From positions 1-61,691 of the forward strand of contig JACRBZ010000106.1 of NCBI GenBank assembly GCA_016219185.1: a stretch of DNA of 61,691 bases. Reading direction: 5' to 3'. Made by a program: the position numbers and the translations under genes. The notes under the pieces are model-generated. The model was not told where the DNA came from and made no database searches. It saw nothing but the letters and a program-made list of their open reading frames with translations. Source of the stretch: Deltaproteobacteria bacterium (lineage in GTDB: Bacteria > Desulfobacterota > Desulfobacteria > Desulfobacterales > Desulfatirhabdiaceae). Below, one piece after another: positions 52,352-60,519 of the stretch (position 1 is the first letter of the stretch; each line of letters begins with the position of its first letter).

Positions 52352-53216
52352 AATCTTCTTTTTTGTCTTCGCCGTATGTAAGAACCATGCCGCCGTCAAA
52401 AAGCATATCTCCGCCCACCAGGTATTTCCCGTATGAGGAAAAGCCGAAGATAAAGAGATTGGCCACATCAACCGGGGCCATCATTTCTTTCACCCGTGAA
52501 AATCCCATCATCACATCCCGGACGACCGCCTCCTGGCTGATGCCGCGCTGCTGGGCCTGGGCGGGAATCTGCTTGAGCGCCAGGGCGGTTTTGACAAAAC
52601 CCGTACTGACGGTAAAGGCGCGGATTTTTCCCTTGCCCTCCGCGGCAATGGACTGGGTCAACCCCCGAAGTCCGAATTTGACGATATTGTAGGCTGGCTT
52701 ATTCAGGGTGCAGATATGGGCATGGACAGATGCCATGTTGGCGATGACGCCGCAGCCATCGGGGCTTTTTTTCATGTGGGGGATGGTCAACTGCGAAAGT
52801 AAAAGCGGGGCTCTGAGCATGAGCCGATGCATGAAATCATAGCGGTCCATGGGAAATTTATCGATGGGGTCGATATGCTGAATGCCGGCGATGTTGGCCA
52901 CATATTTGATCTGACCCAGTTTGGTTGCTTCGCCAACGGCCAGGATGACGTCTTCATCCCGGGTGAGATCGGTTCGGATAAAAACCATCTGACCGCCCAT
53001 GTCCCTGGCGAGCTTTTCGGTTTCATGTCCGCCTTTATCGTCTACATCCAGTCCGATGGTAAATAACTGGTTGGCCGCTGCCGCAATGGCCGTGGCGCGG
53101 CCGATTCCACTGGCCACGCCGGTGACAATGCAGACATTGCCGCAATTGAAATTGGGGTCCGAAAGAATCAGAATTTGTTCCCGTGAAATGACGGGTTCCG
53201 AAATGTCAATGGTCAT
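52350..53216 (-). CDS. SDR family oxidoreductase
   Basis: From ATG 53216 (AAGGA nine bases upstream) the protein has 288 residues. VCIVTGVASGIGRATA is the NAD(P) site, NIAGIQ the NAG-like motif, MASVHA holds the catalytic Ser, and YNIVKFG the YxxxK pair. It resembles 3-hydroxybutyrate or 3-hydroxyacyl-CoA dehydrogenases. A longer frame to 53369 is unlikely, because a sigma-54 promoter lies at 53266-53281. It probably acts on the compound taken up by the liv system. Confidence 0.88.
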   Translation of the reverse strand: MTIDISEPVISREQILILSDPNFNCGNVCIVTGVASGIGRATAIAAAANQLFTIGLDVDDKGGHETEKLARDMGGQMVFIRTDLTRDEDVILAVGEATKLGQIKYVANIAGIQHIDPIDKFPMDRYDFMHRLMLRAPLLLSQLTIPHMKKSPDGCGVIANMASVHAHICTLNKPAYNIVKFGLRGLTQSIAAEGKGKIRAFTVSTGFVKTALALKQIPAQAQQRGISQEAVVRDVMMGFSRVKEMMAPVDVANLFIFGFSSYGKYLVGGDMLFDGGMVLTYGEDKKED

Positions 53217-53265
53217 GGCGCAATATCCTTCAGTTGCTGGTTTATATTCATTTAATTTGATAAAC

Positions 53266-53281
53266 AGCAACGATTGTGCCA
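53266..53281 (-). promoter_or_regulatory. Sigma-54 (-24/-12) promoter of the SDR-liv unit
   Basis: On the - strand TGGCAC-AATCG-TTGCT matches the RpoN consensus TGGCACNNNNNTTGCW at every fixed position. Transcription should begin about 12 bases downstream, near 53255, 40 bases ahead of the SDR start. The divergent gene encodes a sigma-54 activator. Confidence 0.88.
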
Positions 53282-53485
53282 GAATCGCCTTAATATCATC
53301 GATTGATGGCAAAGATTCATCCCTTTGAAAAGGATATGTCATGGATTTATTGCAACCATCCGTAATCATGTATGTAAAAAACTATTATGAACGCGGGGAA
53401 ATTCCTGAAGGTTTCCCATGTTCAACGGAAATCTGTCTGAAAAACGCTTGAAAACACCGCTGTTTGCAAGGGTAAAGCAAATTAT

Positions 53486-53524
53486 GTATCGAAATGGATA
53501 CGTATCTGCCAATCAACATGTATC
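53486..53524. promoter_or_regulatory. GTATC-box cluster, candidate activator sites
   Basis: GTATC occurs at 53486, 53502 and 53520, and GGATAC at 53496, forming GTATC-gaaat-GGATAC and GATACGTATC palindromes. They sit 205-260 bases upstream of the sigma-54 promoter, a usual distance for enhancer sites, and just ahead of the activator gene. A GG-N10-GC pair at 53496-53509 on the + strand could also be a weak -24/-12 site for the activator itself. Confidence 0.6.
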
Positions 53525-53548
53525 AAAATATCTACATATCGGGGGAAT

Positions 53549-55006
53549 ATGAATCCATCGGGTGATCTGGATATCAGCGACTTGGCTACGTCCACGACGG
53601 ATACGGCGATAAACGAGATAAGTAACCTGAAGCGGAAACTGGAGATGTTTGAGCTCATCCTGGACAGCATCCATAACGGGGTGATCGTCACCGATCCCGA
53701 TGGGATCGTCACACATTTCAATAAACCTTACGGATGGTTTCTGGAAGTGGATCCCGAGGCGCAGATCGGCAGGCATTGCACGGAAGTGGTGGAAAACACG
53801 CGGATGCATATCGTGGCAAAAACCGGTATTCCGGAAATCAATCAGGCACACCATATCAAGGGCCAGGACATGGTGGTGCAGCGGATTCCCATCAAAAAAG
53901 ATGGTCGGGTCATTGCCGTCTTCGGGCAGGTGATGTTCAAGCATGTCCGCGATGTTCGCATGCTGGCGGGACGGCTTTCCATGCTGGAATCCCAGGTGGC
54001 GCTCTACGAACAGGAACTGGCCAAACTGCGTGCAACCCGATACACATTTGAAAGCATTGTCGGCGTAACCAACCAAATCCATGCATTAAAGAAAGAGGCT
54101 CTGCGCGCGGCAGCCACCCATTTGCCCGTGTTGATCACCGGCGAGTCGGGCACGGGAAAGGAACTTTTCGCACAGGCCATCCATAATGCCGGAAACCGGC
54201 GTTTAAAGCCCTTTGTCCGGATCAATTGCGCGACCATTCCCAAGGATCTGCTCGAGTCGGAGCTGTTCGGATATGAAAAAGGCGCTTTTACCGGGGCTTC
54301 TTCAACGGGAAAGCTCGGAAAATTCGAGCTGGCGCATCAGGGAACGATATTACTGGATGAGATCGGCGACCTGCCGCTGGAGATGCAGCCCAAACTCTTA
54401 AGGGTACTTGAAGAAAAAGAATTTGAACGCATTGGCGGAACCCTTCCCATCAAAAGCGACTTTCGGCTGATAGCCGCCACCAATCAGGATCTGGGCGCCA
54501 TGATCGCGGAAGGACGGTTCCGAAAAGACCTGTTTTATCGCCTCGGCGTGATTCCTCTGCATATCCCGCCGCTTCGCGAGCGCCGTGAGGACATCCTCCC
54601 GATTGCCGAAAACATTCTGAGGCAACTGGCCGTGGATGCCGCCCTGCCAGAAATCGCCATGGACCTGCAGGCCGGGCGGATTCTTAATCAATATGACTGG
54701 CCGGGAAATGTCCGCGAACTCTCCAATGTCCTGGAAAGAACCGTGGCTTCCCTGGAAGGCGCCGTCATCTTCCCGCGTCATCTGCCTTTTTTCTTGCAGC
54801 GGCAGATCGACGCGCTTTCTGATGGCCCTTCTTCACCCATCAAGCAGGTTCAGTCAAAAGCCGAAATCGAGGCGATTTGTTTTGCCCTGAAGCAGGCGTT
54901 GGGAAACAAGGCCAGGGCCGCTAGGCTTCTTGGCATCCACCGCACGCTGCTCTATAAAAAAATGCAGAAATACGGACTGGATTCAAAAGCTGCTGTTTCC
55001 AATTGA
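53549..55006 (+). CDS. PAS-AAA-Fis sigma-54-dependent activator
   Basis: A 485-residue enhancer-binding protein. A PAS domain (about 30-145) is followed by AAA+ (about 165-400) with Walker A GESGTGKE, the GAFTGA loop that contacts sigma-54, and Walker B ILLDEIGDLP. A Fis-type HTH (about 440-480, NKARAARLLGIHRTLLYKKM) ends the protein. It probably senses a ligand by PAS and switches on the divergent SDR-liv genes from the GTATC cluster. GGGGG precedes the ATG. Confidence 0.94.
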   Translation: MNPSGDLDISDLATSTTDTAINEISNLKRKLEMFELILDSIHNGVIVTDPDGIVTHFNKPYGWFLEVDPEAQIGRHCTEVVENTRMHIVAKTGIPEINQAHHIKGQDMVVQRIPIKKDGRVIAVFGQVMFKHVRDVRMLAGRLSMLESQVALYEQELAKLRATRYTFESIVGVTNQIHALKKEALRAAATHLPVLITGESGTGKELFAQAIHNAGNRRLKPFVRINCATIPKDLLESELFGYEKGAFTGASSTGKLGKFELAHQGTILLDEIGDLPLEMQPKLLRVLEEKEFERIGGTLPIKSDFRLIAATNQDLGAMIAEGRFRKDLFYRLGVIPLHIPPLRERREDILPIAENILRQLAVDAALPEIAMDLQAGRILNQYDWPGNVRELSNVLERTVASLEGAVIFPRHLPFFLQRQIDALSDGPSSPIKQVQSKAEIEAICFALKQALGNKARAARLLGIHRTLLYKKMQKYGLDSKAAVSN

Positions 55007-55384
55007 CAGGTTTCCCATTTAGGACATCCCTGTTGCCGTCTTTTCAGACCGGGGCGGCTGAACAGTATAAAAGCGAAACCATTTTTCATAGAGCGGATGC
55101 AAGTCAGTCGGAACCGCCTTGTTTCGCAAAAGCGAATCAAATTCTCTTTGCATCTGCAACTAGATGCTGTCCATGAAAAATATCCGGAAACTGCTATATC
55201 TATTTTTGTTGCGTGATATACAGAAAAATAAATAAAGTGTCAGAAATGTCTTGTTAAGTATTATTCCATAATATATTGAAAGGTTGTAATGAAATATGCA
55301 GTTAGAATAAAAATCTCTGAAATCACAAGTAGTTCAGAGAACATTCACTGGCTGGAAAGATATCCAGAAACAATAGAATTACTT
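55007..55384. other. Region between the activator gene and the cassette array
   Basis: This 378-bp stretch turns from GC-rich to AT-rich near 55190. It has a small hairpin TTTCGC-AAAA-GCGAA near 55125 and a CTGGA/TCCAG stem near 55354. No integron integrase gene and no clear attI site were seen. A 28-codon ORF begins at ATG 55290, but nothing supports it. Confidence 0.5.
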
Positions 55385-55407
55385 GTTCGGCAGCATAAGG
55401 AAGACCG

Positions 55408-55842
55408 ATGATTCGAGCCTACAGAGAAGCCGATTGGAATCAGGTTTCCGCCATCTATGATTTGGCGAAACCAGACGAAATGAAGGGATTTGTTGATGCG
55501 CAAGCCATCACGCCTCTCGCCCAAGATGGTCCAATGCTCCGCTATTTCTCTGATTCGGAGCTTTGGGTTTACGAAGAAAACGGGTACGTTCATGGTTTCA
55601 TTGGGCTCAAGAAGGACGTTGTCTCCTGGCTCTTTGTGCATCCTGACCATAGACGGAAGGGGATTGCTCGAAGTTTGTTGAATGAACTCATAAATATCCA
55701 CCAAGGCTCATTGAGGTTGAACATAGCAAAGAGCAATCAACCGGCAATGACACTGTATGAAAGTTTTGGTTTTGAGGCTTTTGAGGAGTTTGAGGGCAAT
55801 ATGTACGGATGCCCAATTCCTGCAGTGAGAATGAGACTGTGA
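55408..55842 (+). CDS. GNAT acetyltransferase (cassette 1)
   Basis: A 144-residue GNAT with FVHPDHRRKGIARSLLNELI (acetyl-CoA loop RRKGIA) and NQPAMTLYESFGFEAFEEFEG-type ending (about 110-132). It starts 17 bases after the cassette's first box, with AGGAAG as ribosome site, and stops seven bases before attC1. GNAT genes are frequent integron cargo; some acetylate drugs or toxins. The substrate is unknown. Confidence 0.88.
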   Translation: MIRAYREADWNQVSAIYDLAKPDEMKGFVDAQAITPLAQDGPMLRYFSDSELWVYEENGYVHGFIGLKKDVVSWLFVHPDHRRKGIARSLLNELINIHQGSLRLNIAKSNQPAMTLYESFGFEAFEEFEGNMYGCPIPAVRMRL

Positions 55843-55849
55843 AACGAAG

Positions 55850-55909
55850 GCCGAACCCATCACTGGTGCCCGACCCAAAAAGCCGGGCGGCACAGTTCAA
55901 CCGTTATAT
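55850..55909 (+). repeat. attC1 recombination site (60 bp)
   Basis: R'' GCCGAAC (55850-55856) and R' GTTATAT (55903-55909) flank an imperfect palindrome, with ACTG-G-TGCCCG on the left pairing with CGGGCGGCACAGT on the right and an unpaired base, as in folded attC sites. Confidence 0.75.
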
Positions 55910-55924
55910 GAAGGTTTGCAGAGC

Positions 55925-56446
55925 GTGAAACCAATGAAGACAGTTATAGAATTGATAAAACTGGTATTACCTCAAAAGCCTGCGGTGCTGTTGGGATTAG
56001 GAATTTTCGCTTTGTCTTTTCTTGTTTTTCTTGGCTTTAACGGCAGTTCTATATCTAAAATCTTGATCTTACTTTGGGGCCTCTTGTTTCTTTCTTGTTC
56101 ACTACTGATCGGGCATTGCACTATTTGGATCTTCTCCAATATTAGGCGATGGGAAAGAATATATCGAAACAACAAAATGTTGATAGATTCTAATGCATTA
56201 GGCATCTTGGCTGGTATAAGAGATGAAGGCAATCGAATCGCTAACGATCCATTATTTAGCAGTGGTTTGGTTTCACCAGTGGATATTGGGAAAATAGCAA
56301 GTGATCTAAATGTGTCGTTTGATCAAGCAAGACATTTTGCAATTCGTTTTCGTGAAGCAAACTGGCTGATATACTCAGTAGATGGCGAAATTTACGGGAT
56401 ATCCGATTATGGTATTAAAGTCTTGCGGAAAAAGGGATTGATATAG
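55925..56446 (+). CDS. Two-TM protein with winged-helix-like C terminus (cassette 2)
   Basis: About 173 residues from GTG 55925 (ATG 55934 and TTG 55916 are alternatives; AAGG lies ten bases before the GTG). Two membrane segments (about 18-36 and 43-68) put the rest in the cytoplasm. Residues about 115-170 read like a winged helix: VDIGKIASDLNVSFDQARHF, then DGEIYGISDYGIKVLRKKG. Low GC and position between two attC sites mark it as cassette cargo. No family is recognised. Confidence 0.7.
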   Translation: MKPMKTVIELIKLVLPQKPAVLLGLGIFALSFLVFLGFNGSSISKILILLWGLLFLSCSLLIGHCTIWIFSNIRRWERIYRNNKMLIDSNALGILAGIRDEGNRIANDPLFSSGLVSPVDIGKIASDLNVSFDQARHFAIRFREANWLIYSVDGEIYGISDYGIKVLRKKGLI

Positions 56447-56451
56447 TTTTC

Positions 56452-56575
56452 ATATAACCACACCATGCACTGGATTCGCAGGGTCGGCCCGCGTTTTGCT
56501 CAACCGTAGTTTGGTGTTAACGTGCCTTTTGCAAAGTCATTATACCCTGCTCGCCAGTGATGGTGGACGTTAGCT
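56452..56575 (+). repeat. attC2 recombination site (124 bp)
   Basis: R'' ATATAAC (56452-56458) and R' GTTAGCT (56569-56575). The outer arms TAACCACACCATGCACTGG and CCAGTGATGGTGGACGTTA pair with a few unpaired bases. The size is like that of the long attC sites of Vibrio chromosomal integrons. Confidence 0.8.
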
Positions 56576-56590
56576 TTTATAGGAGAAACA

Positions 56591-57490
56591 ATGTCGGAAT
56601 TTATGAATGCAACAAAAGATAGAACTCCTCCTGACGCAGTAGTAAAAAGTGGCACTATCGCAGTAGGTGCATTCATAGAGGAAACAAATCACATTTGGAG
56701 GCTTGTTGCAGGCGTGTACAGTTCTGTATTGAATAACGTTAAGAATGATAAAGAAGTTCTTGCTGACGACCTAAATGAAGATTTCTATCAAAAACTCGAC
56801 AAGCACTCGGTAAGTAATGATTTAACCAACAAGATTGTAACTGAGCTTATCATTTGCAGGATAGTTGATAATTTCCAGTGCTATATATCACAACTACTTG
56901 AGTTTGTGTTTAGGAATAAAAAGGAAACTCTACTGGCTGCTACGGGAGATGGAAAAAGCCCTAAGACAGTTGAAATTGACTTAAAAACGCTGTTTAGCTT
57001 CAACACAATGGATGAGTTATTTAATTACTTAGTTGAAAAAAAGATTTCATCACTTTCATACAAAAGTATAGATGAGTTCTCATCATTTTTTAGTGACAAG
57101 CTTGGATTTAGTCTTTTCAATGACAATATTGAAAAATCTGTTTTAAACAAAGCTATTCAAGCCAGAAATATTATCGTCCACAATCGCGCAATAATTGATA
57201 GGCAATTTATTTCCAAAGCTGGTGGAACTGACGCAGAAATTGGAGCCCAGCTTCATCTTAATGCTTCTGACATTATCAGAATGCACCTGTTTATAGCAAA
57301 TGTTGCAAAGTCTACAGATATTAGGGCTGTAGATAAGTTTAAATTGCCCACGATAGAATTCAAAGCTAACAAGGGCATCCAGGCCGACGCGGCTGATGCC
57401 CGGCGTTCGGCTGGAGAAAAAGCATGGTGCACGAATTCGACGGCAAAAAATATGAAAAAGCATCTGCTCACCAAAATGAATGGGGAGTGA
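56591..57490 (+). CDS. HEPN-like protein of unknown function (cassette 3)
   Basis: A 299-residue, AT-rich, mostly helical protein behind GGAG. A segment ARNIIVHNR (about residues 197-205) holds R-x4-H, the active-site pattern of HEPN ribonucleases found in toxins and defence proteins. The fold assignment is tentative. The frame does not stop in attC3. It reads through the site and 79 bases into cassette 4, giving an artificial tail from about residue 259 on and overlapping the methyltransferase gene in another frame. Confidence 0.65.
   Translation: MSEFMNATKDRTPPDAVVKSGTIAVGAFIEETNHIWRLVAGVYSSVLNNVKNDKEVLADDLNEDFYQKLDKHSVSNDLTNKIVTELIICRIVDNFQCYISQLLEFVFRNKKETLLAATGDGKSPKTVEIDLKTLFSFNTMDELFNYLVEKKISSLSYKSIDEFSSFFSDKLGFSLFNDNIEKSVLNKAIQARNIIVHNRAIIDRQFISKAGGTDAEIGAQLHLNASDIIRMHLFIANVAKSTDIRAVDKFKLPTIEFKANKGIQADAADARRSAGEKAWCTNSTAKNMKKHLLTKMNGE
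57364..57411 (+). repeat. attC3 recombination site (48 bp)
   Basis: R'' AGCTAAC (57364-57370), stem GGGCATC/GATGCCC, inner GCCGACGCGGC, and R' GTTCGGC (57405-57411). It lies inside the open frame of cassette 3. Confidence 0.78.
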
Positions 57491-58200
57491 AGCTCATCAA
57501 AGAACTCGGTTTAGAAGGAACTGAGAAAATTCTTGATCTTGGGTGTGGAGATGGGACACTCACGATTAAACTTGCAGAACTGCTTCCTGAAGGAAATGTT
57601 GTCGGCATTGATGCGTCACAGGGCATGATAGATACTGCTCTCCCGAAGACCATGAGAAACGCAAAGTTTCTTTTGATGGATATTAATGATCTCGATTTCG
57701 AAGAGGAATTCGATATCGTTTTTTCGAACGCAACGCTTCAGTGGGTCAAACACCACCAGAACATGCTTAAAAATGTCTATCTTGCCTTTCGTAAGGGCGG
57801 ACGTATTCGTTTCAACTTTGCGGGAGACGGTAATTGTTCCCATTTTTTCATAGTTATCCGGGAAGCTATGTCGATGAACGAGTTCGCCACCCACTTTGCC
57901 GAGTTCGAGTGGCCGTGGTACATGCCTTCTGTTGATGAATATTCGAAACTGATCAAAGCCAGCGAATTTAAGGATGCACGAGTCTGGGGTGAAAATGCGG
58001 GCAGGTATTTTCCCGATGAAAAAGCGATGATACGGTGGCTGAATCAACCAAGCCTCGTCCCTTTTCTCGCTCATTTACCCATCACCAAAAAAGATGCCTT
58101 CCGTATGTTTGTTGTGAAAAGGATGATTGAGGAAACAAAACAAAACGACGGAAGATGCTTTGAGACATTTCGGCGCATCAACCTGGCGGCAATAAAATGA
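57424..58200 (+). CDS. SAM-dependent methyltransferase (cassette 4)
   Basis: A 258-residue class I methyltransferase: KILDLGCGDGTLTIKLAE (SAM loop), VVGIDASQGMI, and FSNATLQWVKHHQNMLKN, all as in trans-aconitate 2-methyltransferase-like proteins. It begins 13 bases after the cassette boundary, with GGAG eight bases upstream. The stop is followed at once by the left part of a split attC. The substrate is unknown. Confidence 0.88.
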   Translation: MVHEFDGKKYEKASAHQNEWGVKLIKELGLEGTEKILDLGCGDGTLTIKLAELLPEGNVVGIDASQGMIDTALPKTMRNAKFLLMDINDLDFEEEFDIVFSNATLQWVKHHQNMLKNVYLAFRKGGRIRFNFAGDGNCSHFFIVIREAMSMNEFATHFAEFEWPWYMPSVDEYSKLIKASEFKDARVWGENAGRYFPDEKAMIRWLNQPSLVPFLAHLPITKKDAFRMFVVKRMIEETKQNDGRCFETFRRINLAAIK

Positions 58201-58205
58201 CGAGT

Positions 58206-58271
58206 AACGAACAATTCATTCATCGTGCCAAGATAAATCCAAAGCCTTGGGATTCCCGCGAGGCGGGATGA
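58206..58271 (+). repeat. Left part of split attC4 and intron upstream exon
   Basis: AACGAAC (58206-58212) matches five of seven bases of the expected R'' GCCGAAC. AATTCATTCATCG then resembles the left arm of common attC sites. A stem ATTCCCGC-GAG-GCGGGAT (58252-58269) follows. Its other half appears to lie after the group II intron, ending at R' 60487-60493. Confidence 0.5.
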
Positions 58272-58294
58272 AATAGACTGTTGTTACCCAGTGG

Positions 58295-60396
58295 GTGCGA
58301 GCCAGAAGGTTCAAGTCCCACCTGCCTAAAGCTTAGCCAGCCGGGCAGTAGTGAAATCTGAGGGCAAACCCGGTAACGGGAGTCCGAAGCCAGATGGATC
58401 AAGGACGCAGGCTCTGTATTGAGCCCCGAAAAATGTATAGTTGTGGACCGAGAGGATAAGCTTTCAGGAAACTGGGAGTGAAAGCCGACAGTTTTGAGTG
58501 GCTGGAAGGCTGTAGACCTGTAAGCGTCATGGCGAGTGTACTGGTCACCACCGGGGTCTTAGACCAGGGCATGTGTTCATGGGGGTAGCTTGGGAACTTG
58601 GGAGAGCCAACTGTCTCCTTGCACAACTACGGTCGAGGGATATTCCGTACCCCAAATCCCCGGCGTCTCGGGAGGAAGTCCCGCCCCTTGGACGAAATCC
58701 GTGGTAACGGATGACACAAATAAAAGAAGGACAATGCAAGGTATCGGAGGAGGATAGCGAAAAGCGAACGAATCCGAGATGGGCTTTTGGCAGTCTTAGC
58801 GGATCATAGTACCGATGATTCTGTGTAAATTGCGGAATCGGCAAGGTGGGGAACCGTTGCCCACGGGACCCACTGCAGGGAAGGTGAAGCAGGGTATAAC
58901 GTTTATCTGGCAGGAAAGATGGAAGATACTCAGAGATCACAACCCATATCAACGCAATGCCAGGCAATTGCAGAGCAAGCAGTTCAAGGAACCGGAAAGG
59001 AGTGTTTTGATCCGGTAAAGGCCGGCGGCCCTCCGATACTCATTGGGGAGTCGTCGCTTCGCCGGATCAAGGAATTGGCCAGAGTGCCGGGGTGGACAAG
59101 GTGACGGCGAAGGAGTATGCCGAAAACCTTGACGTGAACCTCTATAATCTACATCAACGGCTGCGGAGAGGTCAGTACGTTGCACAGCCGGTGAAACGGA
59201 TCTGGATTGAGAAGGAAGGCGGGAAGAAAAGGCCTATCGGTATCTCCGCTCTGGAGGACAAGATTGTCCAGAAAGCGGCGGCGACGATACTGAATGTGGT
59301 CTATGATGGGATATTCCATCCTTTTTCCCATGGATTTCGAGATGGACATAGCCAGCACAAGGCGTTAATCGAGCTGCGTGAGCTGTGTCGGAAGATGAAT
59401 ATCAACTGGATAGTCGATGCGGATGTCACCGGCTTTTTCGATAACATTTCCAAAAAGATGCTTCAAGATGTCGTCAAGCAACGGGTGAATGATGGAGGGA
59501 TGTTGCGGCTGATCGGCAAGTGGTTGAATGCTGGAGTCGTGGAGGATGACGAGGTGAGCTACCCTGAAAAGGGAACGCCTCAAGGAGCGGTAATCTCCCC
59601 GACGCTCAGCAATATTTTTCTGCATACCGTGCTGGATGACTGGTTTGTGAAGGAGCTTAAGCCCCGTCTGAAGCGCAGGTGCTTTCTGGTTCGCTGGGCG
59701 GATGATTTTATCATCGGTTGCGAACTTGAAGCAGATGCCCGCAAGGCGTTGGAGTTGCTCAAGGAACGATTTGAGCAATTCGAGCTAAGCCTCCACCCGG
59801 AGAAAACGAAACTGATACCGTTCGGGAAACCGGCCAGTAGGGTTTTGGTCGATAGAAGGAACGGGACATTTGATTTTCTGGGATTCACGTTCCACTGGTC
59901 GAGAGCGCGGGAAGGTTATTGGGTGATCAAGAAGAAGACAATTGGGAAACGCCTGCGTCGATTTATGAAAGGCCTTTGGGAATGGTGCAGGGACAATCGT
60001 CATGAACCGCTAAAAGAACAGCACGGAGATCTCTGCGCCAAGTTGCGCGGGTACTATCAGTACTATGGGGTCCGCGGGAATTACAAGCCGCTCGAAGTGG
60101 TGTTTGAGTATGCGGAAAAAGCATGGCGGTACTGGCTGAGTCGTCGGTCGCATAAAGGCGGCATCAGTTGGCAGAAGTTCGAGAAGATCCGAGCAACGTT
60201 TTCCTTACCAACTCCCAGGATAATCCACAACTTTTAGCAACTGGACTGTGAGCAGGGCAGCAAAGTTATGCGCCAACCGGGGTGTCGCCTGGTTGGTTCG
60301 TCATGGGCGTAAAGCTTTTGATGACCGACGAACCGGATGAGGGAAACCTTCAAGTCCGGGTCTGTGGGGGGAGCGCCGGGCAACCGGTGCTCCTAC
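58295..60396 (+). mobile_element. Group II intron
   Basis: A GTGCG 5' end (58295-58299) is followed by about 600 bases of structured leader, the maturase gene, and 3' domains. Domain V is seen at 60330-60363 (GAACCGG..GGGAAACC..CCGGGTC), and domain VI as GGAGCGCCGG-GCAA-CCGGTGCTCC with a TAC end near 60396. Both ends are estimates. Domain V has AAC where AGC is usual. Together with the frameshifted maturase this suggests a weak or dead intron. It sits within an integron array on the same strand as the cassette genes. Confidence 0.75.
58919..60237 (+). pseudogene. Group II intron reverse transcriptase/maturase, frameshifted
   Basis: The N-terminal part (from ATG 58919, MEDTQRSQPIST) and the main part (from about 59092) are in different frames. 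The expected SAGVDKVTAKEYA junction crosses a shift near 59085. The main part has RT blocks RPIGISALEDKIVQ, IVDADVTGFFDNI, GTPQGAVISP and LVRWADDFIIG (WADD instead of the usual Y/FADD), then the maturase X domain and the end PRIIHNF. No endonuclease domain is present. The first 60 codons may hold further indels. Confidence 0.8.
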
Positions 60397-60413
60397 CTGG
60401 AACCGGACTGCGC

Positions 60414-60493
60414 GTCCATGGGGCTATGGACAGTATTTGTTTTCTCTCAAAATCCCTGCTGCTTCGGCGCAGCCGGTTAATTCTGTGTTGGGC
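60414..60493 (+). repeat. Right part of split attC4
   Basis: Behind the intron, GCTGCTTCGGCGCAGC, GGTTAATTC and the perfect-consensus R' GTTGGGC (60487-60493) look like the right arm of an attC. A separate hairpin GTCCAT-ATGGAC (60414-60431) precedes it. Confidence 0.55.
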
Positions 60494-60519
60494 AGGTTTA
60501 CAAGAGAGGAGGATAAAAA

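Larger units (their letters stand above)
55385..60493 (+). mobile_element. Integron gene-cassette array without integrase (CALIN-like)
   Basis: Four successive cassettes carry one ORF each in the same direction. Cassette starts (R') are GTTCGGC 55385, GTTATAT 55903, GTTAGCT 56569 and GTTCGGC 57405. The matching R'' boxes at the ends of the first three cassettes are GCCGAAC 55850, ATATAAC 56452 and AGCTAAC 57364, each the exact reverse complement of its own cassette's start. This relation is produced by integrase-made cassette circles. A last R' GTTGGGC (60487) lies beyond a group II intron. No integrase is in the window, so the array is either a CALIN or the distal part of a larger integron. 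Confidence 0.82.

Noticed and set aside
52199..52471. Open frame across the MITE-like element on the - strand
   Set aside because: It reads through the inverted-repeat element and the antisense of the SDR end; composition is that of translated repeat DNA.
53217..53369. Longer N terminus for the SDR gene
   Set aside because: A perfect sigma-54 promoter lies inside this stretch and a good ribosome site precedes ATG 53216.
55290..55376. Short ORF (28 codons) ahead of the first cassette
   Set aside because: Too short, no ribosome site judged good, no known motif.
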